Source: an uncultured Eubacteriales bacterium (GTDB lineage Bacteria; Bacillota; Clostridia; Oscillospirales; CAG-272). Taken from it: a DNA stretch of 38,739 nt. The notes beneath the pieces were generated by a model that was not told where the DNA came from, made no database searches, and worked only from the letters and a program-made list of their open reading frames with translations. The stretch's first letter is position 1. Every line of letters begins with the position of its first letter. Positions 1-7,358 of this stretch are shown here, in pieces. The translations under genes were made by a program, and so were the position numbers. Location of the stretch: positions 1 to 38,739 of the forward strand of contig CAKSIP010000012.1 of NCBI GenBank assembly GCA_934462825.1, read 5' to 3'.

Positions 1-298
1 GGGGACGTTTCCGACTTTTGAAAAGACAGGCCGGAATTATATCAACCATATAAAAATATGAAATCAAGAATTTTCAGCCATCGGAAAGCCTGAAAGCGAG
101 GATGGCGTGGCAGGCTTCTTTCGGAAAATGAGGGGAAAAAGACGATGCCATAGAAGCCCATGAGTATTATATCACAAACTGCTTCCGAAAAAAAGAGTAT
201 TGGGAAATTTTCTGAAATAATTTCAAGAAGGGGCACAAAGCCAAAAGACTTACATCCTCATTTTATGGTGTCTTTCGGCAAAAGGTTCCAAGAGAGGT
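1..298. other. Left-edge non-coding stretch with no supported gene
   Basis: No convincing coding region is seen here. A short minus-strand frame of about 64 codons exists but has no clear ribosome binding site and no recognisable family. Two weak signals are present. An inverted pair AAGCCTG (86-92) and CAGGCTT (111-117) could form a 7-bp hairpin but lacks a clean T-run. On the minus strand a TATAAT at 171-166 is preceded by TG one base upstream (extended -10), which could start a transcript running off the left edge. Neither is strong enough to annotate separately. Confidence 0.4.
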
Positions 299-1468
299 TC
301 ACCGGACAAGGAGCGCCGTCCGGCTTTGCTTTTCCTGCTCCTTGTAATAGGCAACCGCTAAATCGACCACAAGACCGTAGCTGCGCGTGCCGACAGTGCC
401 TTGGGATTTCAAGTAAGTGTTGTTGACCGCCTCGCTGACCTTGCCCGAAACGGAGTGGCGATATTTTTCAAAAAAAGCGCTGTAGGCGCGCATTTCCCCC
501 CGCACGGCTTCATCGAGACGAAAATAGATGTCCCGATATTTTTCGGCGTCGGCGCTGAGAGGGGATGCAATATACTCATATAGATTCAGATAGCCGCTGT
601 AACGGATATACGGATCGTCGGAAGCGATACATACTAAAAACGCTACAAAATTGGCTTCATCCTCCCGTGCAATTCCGCGCTGATGCGCCAGCTCGTGGGC
701 GGCGGTAAAGGGAAGGGTGTAGTCGGGAAAGTTGATGTTAATGTTCGCCTCGCCCGTAAAGTAAGCGTAGACCCCGGTGATGTGTGTGTAAGACATCCAC
801 TCGCTGAGCAGAATCGGCTTGACCTTGCTGTGCAGGCTTTGAATAAAACGGTATTCTTTGCAAACCGAATCATAAGCGTCCATGAGAATCCGGTTCATTT
901 TTTGACGGGAATAGGGCATGGTGGAAAAGCCTTGCTTCGAAAAGGACACAGCCCGCGCCTCGGCATTGATCTTTTCCACAAGGATGTTGGCCGTATCATA
1001 AAGCTCCTCCATGCTGACCGGCTGCTTGTCTAAATTCATTTTTTTGTCTAAAGACGATCCGTGATAGCCGCACCCGAAGCCAAGCACAAACAGGGAGAAT
1101 AAAAGGGAGGCGCAGGACAGGATCGTGACCATATAAGCCAGCGTGGCCTTGCGTGTGCGGCAATAGCGCCGTATAGCCAAGACAACAAGTAAAACTATGA
1201 GAGCAGGGGAAAGAATTATGAAAGCTTCTGCCAAAGAAAACGGAAAAATATAGGTGGCATAGGCAAGCATCGCCCGAAAAAAGGCGCCGGGATAGCGATT
1301 GTAAAAATCGGCAAAGCCGGGAGAAAGGCGGGCTACAAGATAGATCAACAGGCTGAGCGCAAACAAACCGCCGAAGACATAAACGATCTTCGGGATTTTT
1401 TCATAGCGTGCATATTTTGCCTCCGTTTCGGCCGGAGCGGCAACAGGATCGGGCTGATTTTGCGTCAT
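299..1468 (-). CDS. DUF3810-type membrane protein with HExxH metallopeptidase motif
   Basis: A 389-residue protein. Hydrophobic segments near residues 28-47, 75-98 and 112-133 suggest three membrane spans after a short charged N-terminus. The C-terminal half is soluble and carries HELAH at 258-262, followed by a REDEAN stretch at 268-273. That is the pattern of a gluzincin-like zinc site with a downstream acidic ligand. This layout fits the DUF3810 family, whose members are thought to be membrane-bound zinc peptidases; the substrate is unknown. The start is supported by an AGAGG ribosome binding site 8 bases upstream. The gene lies 54 bp downstream of the RluA-type gene on the same strand, so the two are probably co-transcribed. 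Peptidase activity is inferred from the motif only. Confidence 0.75.
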   Translation of the reverse strand: MTQNQPDPVAAPAETEAKYARYEKIPKIVYVFGGLFALSLLIYLVARLSPGFADFYNRYPGAFFRAMLAYATYIFPFSLAEAFIILSPALIVLLVVLAIRRYCRTRKATLAYMVTILSCASLLFSLFVLGFGCGYHGSSLDKKMNLDKQPVSMEELYDTANILVEKINAEARAVSFSKQGFSTMPYSRQKMNRILMDAYDSVCKEYRFIQSLHSKVKPILLSEWMSYTHITGVYAYFTGEANININFPDYTLPFTAAHELAHQRGIAREDEANFVAFLVCIASDDPYIRYSGYLNLYEYIASPLSADAEKYRDIYFRLDEAVRGEMRAYSAFFEKYRHSVSGKVSEAVNNTYLKSQGTVGTRSYGLVVDLAVAYYKEQEKQSRTALLVR

Positions 1469-1522
1469 AGAAACAACCTCTTTTCTTGTTTTGTGGCGAG
1501 CTTTTACAAAAAGTCAGGAATT

Positions 1523-2464
1523 TTACCTCGCATCGGTCGGGCCAAAATAAAAATCAATGGCTTTTTTCATATCGTCGGGCAGAGGAGCCTCCGCGTGAAA
1601 AGTCGTTTCGGGCAAAGTAATGTCCAGCGTTTTGGCGTGCAGCGCGTGTCGGTTTATGGCCGGATCCGGCGAGCCATACAGATCGTCCGCTAACAAAGGA
1701 TGTCCGAGATGGGCAAAGTGAACCCGGATTTGATGAGTGCGTCCGGTGAGCGGAAAAACCTCCACCAAGGTGCAGGCATCGCAGACGCGCAGAATCTGAT
1801 ACAGCGTGATGGCGCGCTCGGCGCCCGACGCATCGGACGCGCATACGCGGCGCAAAATTACACTATGGTCGGTGCGGCACAGATAGGTGTCAATTTTGCC
1901 GAGACAGAGGCCGAAATGGGTTTCTGTCACAGTCGGTTCCGGCAGCTTGCCTCGCAAAAGGGCGAGGTAGCTTTTGCGGATTTGTCCCTTCGTCATGGCC
2001 TGTGTCAACCGAGCGGCGGCCATTTTATTGCGTGCTACCAGCACAAGACCGCTGGTGTTTTTGTCCAGCCGATGAATCGGGCGAAAAACGAAAGGAATGT
2101 TTTGCGAAGCATAATAATAAGCCAGCGCATTGGCCACGGTGTCGTCGTGGTGCCCATGCGAGGGGTGCGTGGGCATGTGCGGCGGCTTGTTGACGATGAC
2201 CATCGACTCGTTTTCCAGCACAATCGGCAGCGGCAGGGGCGCCGGCGTGGCACTTTCCGAGGACACCGTATCTTCCGTTCCGAGAAACAGCACGTCGCCG
2301 TCATGAAGGACTTTTCGCACCGTGACTCGTTCTTGATTGACAAGGATGCCGTTTTCTCGGTATTTCAAAAAACGGATCATTTTGGTGGAAAGCGATAAGC
2401 GCTTCAAAACAAAAAGAATGGTATGATCGCAGTAAGCGTCGCCGGCTTGAATCCGTATAAGCAT
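1523..2464 (-). CDS. RluA/RluD-family pseudouridine synthase
   Basis: A 313-residue protein predicted to isomerise uridine to pseudouridine in rRNA or tRNA. The N-terminal 65 residues look like an S4-type RNA-binding region (ENGILVNQERVTVRKVLHDGD near 38-58). The catalytic domain begins near residue 80, with the signature HRLDKNTSG at 131-139; D134 is the expected catalytic aspartate. RTHQIRVHFAHLGHPLLAD near the C-terminus is the other conserved RluA-family block. The ATG at 2464 is preferred over a longer frame starting at 2524 because GGGAAAGGA lies just upstream of it and the extra 20 residues do not resemble the family. The exact target position cannot be told from sequence. The DUF3810 gene follows on the same strand. 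Confidence 0.88.
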   Translation of the reverse strand: MLIRIQAGDAYCDHTILFVLKRLSLSTKMIRFLKYRENGILVNQERVTVRKVLHDGDVLFLGTEDTVSSESATPAPLPLPIVLENESMVIVNKPPHMPTHPSHGHHDDTVANALAYYYASQNIPFVFRPIHRLDKNTSGLVLVARNKMAAARLTQAMTKGQIRKSYLALLRGKLPEPTVTETHFGLCLGKIDTYLCRTDHSVILRRVCASDASGAERAITLYQILRVCDACTLVEVFPLTGRTHQIRVHFAHLGHPLLADDLYGSPDPAINRHALHAKTLDITLPETTFHAEAPLPDDMKKAIDFYFGPTDAR

Positions 2465-2514
2465 AGTATATCCTTTCCCTCGGACATTTAGCAAAATCAA
2501 ACTGAATTTCTTAT

Positions 2515-2543
2515 ATGATACCATGAAATACCCCGGTGCGCAA
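2515..2543 (-). promoter_or_regulatory. Sigma-A-like promoter for the pseudouridine synthase gene
   Basis: On the minus strand, TTGCGC (2543-2538) and TATCAT (2520-2515) are separated by exactly 17 bases. They lie about 50 bp upstream of the ATG at 2464. This is a reasonable sigma-A match, and it lies in the divergent gap shared with the surface-protein gene on the other strand. Confidence 0.55.
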
Positions 2544-2698
2544 GAGCTTTTTGGGGGCTTGTCACGGCTTTTGAACGGGCCAATCTTGCGATTTCTTCAA
2601 AAAAATGATTCGCAAAGGCATATTTTCCCGTCAGTGTTTATAGATTGTAGCAGAAGCGGAATCCCGGTGGATGTTCCGGGAGAAAGGATGAAAGTGTT

Positions 2699-4027
2699 AT
2701 GAAAAAACTGACTTTGTTTTCCATCGCATTTCTGCTGACCCTGATGACAGCGGTTGGCATTTGGGCAGGGACGCGCATAGAGGGAGAGGTAAAGGAAAAA
2801 GCGATTGTTTCGGAGGGCTTGCAGATTCTTGCCCGGCAGTGTGGTATGGCGAAAAGTGCGCTGACGGGGCAGGAGCTGCATTTTGCGCCGGAGGATTTTG
2901 AGCGGGCGCTGAACCAAAGCCGCCTGGATTACATCACCGTAGTCTCTTTGCCCGATCCTGCCCTTGGCTCTTTGATGCTCGGAAGTGCGGCCGTGACGGC
3001 CGGACAGACGGTTTCCAGGGAAAACCTGCATAAGCTGTCCTATGTGGAAAAAGAAAAAGGCGTTTTCCAAAACCAATTTTTCTTTACGACCGGTCAAGGG
3101 TACGATTTCAGTTGCTCTCTGTTTATGAGAAAGGAAGCCAATTACTGTCCGACCGTCGCGTGGAACAGCACGTTGGCAACCGATGTAACCACCTATCGGA
3201 ACGTGAGCGTGTACGGATCGCTTTCCGGCTACGATATAGACGGCGACGCCATTACCTTTGAAGTGGTGTCGTACCCCGAACACGGATATTTGCAATTGAC
3301 GAACGCCGCGAAAGGAACCTACAAATACACGCCGAGCTTTGACTACACGGGAAAAGACGGCTTTACCTATGTCGCGTATGATGCCTACGGCAATTATTCG
3401 GCCGCGGCTACGGTTTCACTGCATGTGGAAAAGGTAACACTGAAAAGTGTTCTGTCGGATATGGGAGGCAATCGCGCGCATGCCGCCGCACTTACCGTGA
3501 TTGAAAAGGGCGTGATGAGTCCGTCCGGCGCCGGCAACCAGCTTCTGTTTGCGCCCGGTCAGACGGTGAGTCGAGAGGACTTTTTGGTAATGGCCATGAA
3601 ATCCGTGGGACTTGACGTTCCCTCCGTACAGCAAACCGGGTTTTCCGACGATGCTCAAATTTCCGCCGATGCCAAAGGATATGTCTGCATGGCACAGGAG
3701 AAAGGGTATCTGTCGGGCGTGATTGCCGAAGCAAAGGAAGGAGAACGCAGCTGCTTCTATCCGTCTCGCTCTATCAGCACGGCCGAGGCGGCCATGATCG
3801 TAAACCAGCTGTTGAAAGCCAATGGAAAATCGTCGGAAATGCTGGGCGCTTATGCCGGCTTCTCGGAACAAGAGGGCATTCCGGTTTGGGCGCAGGAAGC
3901 GGTTTTGACGCTTAAGACCGTAGGCATCCTCGATCTTTCGGAGCAAGGCATCTCACCGGAGCGTCCCATGACGAGGGGCGATTGCGCATTGCTGCTCTCC
4001 TCGGTTCTTCAGATTTGCGGAAAATAA
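2699..4027 (+). CDS. Secreted surface protein: cadherin-like domains plus S-layer homology repeats
   Basis: A 442-residue exported protein. Residues 1-24 form a signal peptide (MKK, then a hydrophobic core). Two cadherin-like/Ig-like units follow. The first spans about 82-143 (GSLMLGSAAVTAGQTVSREN). The second spans about 150-244 and contains YDIDGDAITFEV and DGFTYVAYDAYGN, typical of calcium-binding cadherin-like folds. Residues about 255-440 hold three degenerate S-layer-homology repeats, expected to hold the protein non-covalently to secondary cell-wall polymer. GQTVSRE occurs both in the first cadherin-like unit (102-108) and in the first SLH repeat (287-293). AAAGGA lies 10 bases before the ATG. 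The ligand is unknown. A cell-surface location is inferred from the signal peptide and SLH repeats. Confidence 0.75.
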   Translation: MKKLTLFSIAFLLTLMTAVGIWAGTRIEGEVKEKAIVSEGLQILARQCGMAKSALTGQELHFAPEDFERALNQSRLDYITVVSLPDPALGSLMLGSAAVTAGQTVSRENLHKLSYVEKEKGVFQNQFFFTTGQGYDFSCSLFMRKEANYCPTVAWNSTLATDVTTYRNVSVYGSLSGYDIDGDAITFEVVSYPEHGYLQLTNAAKGTYKYTPSFDYTGKDGFTYVAYDAYGNYSAAATVSLHVEKVTLKSVLSDMGGNRAHAAALTVIEKGVMSPSGAGNQLLFAPGQTVSREDFLVMAMKSVGLDVPSVQQTGFSDDAQISADAKGYVCMAQEKGYLSGVIAEAKEGERSCFYPSRSISTAEAAMIVNQLLKANGKSSEMLGAYAGFSEQEGIPVWAQEAVLTLKTVGILDLSEQGISPERPMTRGDCALLLSSVLQICGK

Positions 4028-4073
4028 AATCCCGGCCTCCTGCAATGCCGCCACACGGCGTGGTATAAGTCAA

Positions 4074-4113
4074 AAGGGCACCCTGCAATTCGTTCGGATT
4101 GTAGGGTGCCCTT
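4074..4113 (-). terminator. Hairpin terminator between the SLH gene and recR
   Basis: Two 16-base arms (4074-4089 and 4098-4113) pair completely apart from one G-U, around the 8-base loop TCGTTCGG. Read on the minus strand the stem ends in CCCTTTTGACTT, so it suits the end of the recR transcript. The plus-strand side lacks a T-run, although the stem may still stop the convergent surface-protein transcript. Confidence 0.7.
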
Positions 4114-4164
4114 GATGTGTATGGAAAGAGCGGATGACAGAGGGAAGCGGATGCGGCGCCTTGC

Positions 4165-4767
4165 TTATTCAACGTCACGGCGGCCATCCAACGCACGATA
4201 CAGCGTGACCTCGTCGGCGTATTCCAAATTGCCGCCGACCGGCATGCCATAGGCAAGGCGGGAAACCTTGATTCCCAGGGGCTTAATGAGTCGCGCCAGA
4301 TACATGGCGGTGGCCTCTCCCTCCACCGTTGGGTTGGTGGCCACGATCACCTCGTGCACTTCGCCATCGCCCAAACGAGCCAGCAATTCCGCAATTTTGA
4401 TTTTGTCCGGCGTGATATTGTTCATGGGAGAAATGACGCCATGAAGCACATGATATACGCCCCGGTATTCGCGCACTTTTTCGATGGAGGCCACATCCCG
4501 TGCATCCTCCACTACACAAATTACGCTTTTGTCGCGGCCGAGATCCTCGCAAATCGGGCAAAGCGTCCGATCGGTCAGATTTTGGCAAACGGGGCAGAGA
4601 TGAATTTTTTCCTTGGCGTCAAGGATGGCGCGGGCAAAGTCCGCCGCGTTCTCGTGGGATAATTCCAAAATGGAATAAGCCATGCGCAGGGCGGATTTCT
4701 TTCCCACGCCGGGCATGGCGGCAAAGTGATCCGCCAGCGTTTGCAGAGATTCGATGTAATCGGCCAT
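4165..4767 (-). CDS. recR: Recombination mediator protein RecR
   Basis: A 200-residue protein, the normal RecR length. It works with RecF and RecO to load RecA onto single-stranded gaps during DNA repair. The N-terminus has the helix-hairpin-helix region (MPGVGKKSALRMA, 18-30). A C4 zinc finger follows (C58, C61, C70, C73: CPVC ... CPIC). A Toprim domain starts near residue 80 (CVVEDARDV), and the family's conserved C-terminal GMPVGG-L-YAD block is near residue 174. It begins 5 bp after the ybaB stop, as expected for the dnaX-ybaB-recR operon. The ribosome binding site is weak, so translational coupling to ybaB is likely. Confidence 0.97.
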   Translation of the reverse strand: MADYIESLQTLADHFAAMPGVGKKSALRMAYSILELSHENAADFARAILDAKEKIHLCPVCQNLTDRTLCPICEDLGRDKSVICVVEDARDVASIEKVREYRGVYHVLHGVISPMNNITPDKIKIAELLARLGDGEVHEVIVATNPTVEGEATAMYLARLIKPLGIKVSRLAYGMPVGGNLEYADEVTLYRALDGRRDVE

Positions 4768-4772
4768 AGAGA

Positions 4773-5117
4773 TCAGAACATGCCGGGCAATCCGATGTTT
4801 CCGGTAATATCGGCCATTTCACGACTGTTGGTTTCATCCACGCGTTTGATTGCCTCGTTGACAGCGGCAATGACAATGTCAGCCAGGGTTTCGGTGTCAT
4901 CGGGATCTACGATTTCAGGGTTGATTTGGAGGGCGAGAATTTCTCTTTTTCCGTTGATTTTGACTTGCACCATGCCTCCGCCGGCCGATACGTCATATTC
5001 ACAGGCGTCAAGTTCTGCCTGCTTGGCTTCCATGTCCTCCTGCATTTTTTGCGCCTGTTTGATCATGGCGCTCATATTTTGCGGTGCGCCCATTCCTTTG
5101 GGTACTCTTGCTTTCAT
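4773..5117 (-). CDS. ybaB: YbaB/EbfC-family nucleoid-associated protein
   Basis: A 114-residue protein of the YbaB/EbfC family, small DNA-binding dimers that associate with the nucleoid. An N-terminal helix rich in K, Q, M and E (MIKQAQKMQEDMEAKQAELD, about 18-37) precedes the family's central strand region with SAGGGMVQVKINGKREI. Family length is about 100-115 residues. It sits between dnaX and recR, its conserved position in Firmicutes and many other bacteria. AAGGA upstream of the ATG serves as ribosome binding site. The 102-bp gap back to dnaX shows no clear promoter, so one transcript is likely. Confidence 0.95.
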   Translation of the reverse strand: MKARVPKGMGAPQNMSAMIKQAQKMQEDMEAKQAELDACEYDVSAGGGMVQVKINGKREILALQINPEIVDPDDTETLADIVIAAVNEAIKRVDETNSREMADITGNIGLPGMF

Positions 5118-5219
5118 CGTCTTGTGTTCCTTTTCCTTTCTGTGGATTTGTCGAGCCGTCCTTGTGGCGGCAATATTATATGTTTATTATCCTTGTTTCT
5201 TAGCGAAAAAATCATGGCA

Positions 5220-6926
5220 TTATTCTTCGGTCAGCGTGTCTAAAATGTCGTATTTGTCTTCATCCTCGGCACAGGAGCGTTCTATGCAAATGTTTTTGTC
5301 GGGAATTTCGCGGGAAAGACAAGAAATCAAAGCGGCCCGAAGCGCGTTGCGGGTTTGCGGCCGCGAGAGCATGGTGACAGCAAAATCATTGGAAAGTCGA
5401 ATGAGAATTTTTCCTTCGGCCGTTTCAAACACATGGGCGCTTTTCAAGAAGGAAGCCGCCGGAATGTCCGTGGCCGCCAGCTTTTCCGCCACCTCCATTT
5501 TACAGCGAAGCGGGCGCAGTGTCGGGCGGCTTGCGCTTGCTTCGGAAGCGGAGGAGGGCGTGAGGGGCGCATTTTCAAGAGAGCCTTTCGATTCGGCCGC
5601 GGAAAGCGCGGCGTTGGGGGCGCTTTTCGCTTTTTCTGTTGCATTGGGCAGAACCGGCGCGCTTGCGTCCGGTCGGCTTGCTTCCTTTTGGCCCTCAGTC
5701 GCAGGCGGGAAAGAACCTTCATCACTTCCCGTCCAATTGGCCGCAACCGAATGGGAGGAAGCCGAAAGCGACAGAGAAAGCCGTTTTATCGCATCCTCGG
5801 CCTGAGAAAGTCGGGACAATAAAGCGTCATACGAGGGATTGAGCGATTCGTCGCACATGCGAACCAAAGCGATTTCGGCGACGGTGCGCTTGGAGGCGTT
5901 GCTTTTTTGCATATTGTAGAAAGCACTGTCCAGCATTTTGCAATGCGAGATCAGTGTTTCCTTGGAAAAACGGGCGGCTAACGAAGCGAGCGCTTCGGCC
6001 TCCACCTCCGTGAGATCCAAATACTTGGAGGCCTTGGACGTGGTTTTCATAACCAAAAGATCCCGATAAATCGAGAGCAAGTCCTGCCAAAATACCGACA
6101 GATCCTTGGAGGAAGAAACGACGTGATCAATGGTGTCAAAAATGACGTTGTAATTTTTGTCCACAATGGCGTCCACCGTGCGAATCATCGTGTCCCGACC
6201 GGTAATGCCGGCACATTCCTCCACCAATTCCACCGTGATGCTTCGATGGTTTCCCGAGCAAAGATCCAAAAGGCTGATGGCGTCGCGCATGCCGCCTTGT
6301 GCCAGCCGCGCAATCAGGCGGGCGGCCGCCGGATCGGTCTGAAATCCTTCCGCCTGCGAGATTTTCATGAGCCGTTCGGTGAGAATCGGAACGGTAATCC
6401 GTCGAAAATCAAACCGTTGACAACGGGATATGATCGTGGCGGGAAGCTTTTGCAGCTCGGTCGTAGCAAGAATAAAGATCACGTGCTCGGGCGGCTCCTC
6501 CAGCGTTTTAAGCAACGCATTGAAGGCACTGCCCGAAAGCATATGGACTTCATCGACAATGTAAACGCGGTATTTAAGCATGGAAGGGGTGTAAACAACC
6601 TCATCCCGGATGTCGCGGATGTTTTCTACGCCGTTGTTGGAAGCGGCGTCCATTTCAAGGACATCGGTGGCCGCCCCCGATTCAATGCTTTTGCAAGATG
6701 CGCATGTGCCGCAGGGGCTTCCGTTGACAGGGTTTTCACAGTTGACGGCTTTGGCCAAAATCTTGGCGCAGGTTGTTTTTCCCGTGCCGCGGGAGCCGCA
6801 GAACAGATAGGCATGATTGAAGGTGCCTTTTTCCACCTCATATCGGAGAACCGAAGTGATATGTTCCTGTCCCACTACGTCATCAAAGACGGCCGGACGC
6901 CATTTCCGATATAAAGCCTGATGCAT
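5220..6926 (-). CDS. dnaX: DNA polymerase III subunit gamma/tau
   Basis: A 568-residue clamp-loader ATPase subunit of the replicative polymerase. It has MHQALYRKWRP at the start, Walker A GSRGTGKT (44-51), a zinc-binding cysteine group (C63, C72, C75, C78), the DEVH Walker B near 125-128, and an SRC sensor motif in TIISRCQRF. A hydrophilic Ala/Ser/Pro-rich linker (about 380-475) leads to a C-terminal tau-like domain. The ATG at 6926 is chosen over a GTG 9 bp upstream because AAAGGG lies 8 bases before the ATG but only 1 base before the GTG. Transcription probably continues from the SRP RNA promoter. Lengths and order match Bacillus scr-dnaX-yaaK-recR. Confidence 0.96.
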   Translation of the reverse strand: MHQALYRKWRPAVFDDVVGQEHITSVLRYEVEKGTFNHAYLFCGSRGTGKTTCAKILAKAVNCENPVNGSPCGTCASCKSIESGAATDVLEMDAASNNGVENIRDIRDEVVYTPSMLKYRVYIVDEVHMLSGSAFNALLKTLEEPPEHVIFILATTELQKLPATIISRCQRFDFRRITVPILTERLMKISQAEGFQTDPAAARLIARLAQGGMRDAISLLDLCSGNHRSITVELVEECAGITGRDTMIRTVDAIVDKNYNVIFDTIDHVVSSSKDLSVFWQDLLSIYRDLLVMKTTSKASKYLDLTEVEAEALASLAARFSKETLISHCKMLDSAFYNMQKSNASKRTVAEIALVRMCDESLNPSYDALLSRLSQAEDAIKRLSLSLSASSHSVAANWTGSDEGSFPPATEGQKEASRPDASAPVLPNATEKAKSAPNAALSAAESKGSLENAPLTPSSASEASASRPTLRPLRCKMEVAEKLAATDIPAASFLKSAHVFETAEGKILIRLSNDFAVTMLSRPQTRNALRAALISCLSREIPDKNICIERSCAEDEDKYDILDTLTEE

Positions 6927-6976
6927 AAGACACACCCTTTCGACGAAATTTTCGGACTTTTTAAGTCAAAATAAAA

Positions 6977-7281
6977 TTCGGGCTGCAAAACAAGACCATA
7001 CACCTCAAAATCGAACGTCACCCCTACGCGATTTCCGTACCTCCTGCTCAGAGCAGGCGCCCTCACGGCACATCAGGTTGACCGCTTAATGCTGCTTGGT
7101 TCCCCACCTGACATGGTTCACAGTTCCCAATTGCGCAAGACCCACTCGTCAACACAGCAGAATACGGCTCAGACCGTAAAAGATCGGCCCTCAGATGAGG
7201 GATTCACCCCTGCTGTAGCGGATTTCAGGTGCAGGGCTCCGCTAAATCCCCGGCTAGTATGGCCTTGTTTCGCAGCCCGAA
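6977..7281 (-). ncRNA. ffs: Signal recognition particle RNA, long Firmicutes type
   Basis: The minus strand carries the conserved SRP helix 8 motif between 7112 and 7091 (GTCAGG ... GGAA tetraloop ... AAGCAGC). It also has Alu-domain-like sequence near the 5' end (GCCCTGCACCTGAAATCCGC) and TTGACGAGTGGGTCTTGCGC in the middle, all close to Bacillus scRNA. The ends pair as a 25-bp helix (7257-7281 with 6977-7001, two G-U pairs), followed by a T-rich stretch that may act as terminator. The RNA is the scaffold for Ffh in co-translational protein targeting. The position just upstream of dnaX is the conserved one in Firmicutes. Exact mature ends are inferred from the helix; the closing stem makes it about 305 nt, longer than the Bacillus RNA. 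Confidence 0.93.
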
Positions 7282-7297
7282 GCTACGATACAGTATT

Positions 7298-7326
7298 ATT
7301 ATAACAGATTTGTTCCCTTTATGCAA
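7298..7326 (-). promoter_or_regulatory. Strong sigma-A promoter for SRP RNA
   Basis: Minus strand: TTGCAT (7326-7321), a 17-base spacer and a perfect TATAAT (7303-7298). The predicted transcription start is near 7291, about 10 bases before the closing helix of the SRP RNA. It lies in the gap after the addA stop codon and probably also feeds dnaX-ybaB-recR. Confidence 0.85.
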
Positions 7327-7358
7327 GAGTATTTTTTTATTTCCCCGAAAATGTTTTT

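Noticed and set aside
42..236. A 64-codon minus-strand frame at the left edge
   Set aside because: No ribosome binding site and no family resemblance; an extended -10 inside it suggests at most a leader region.
302..323. CCGGAC/GTCCGG hairpin at the end of the DUF3810 gene as terminator
   Set aside because: Only 6 bp of stem with a 10-base loop, overlapping the coding end, and no T-run after it on the minus strand.
5901..5910. A6 run in dnaX as a possible frameshift site for a short gamma product
   Set aside because: On the coding strand the run reads CAA AAA AGC, so the phase is wrong for a -1 heptamer. It is also too short for transcriptional slippage and lies before the linker.
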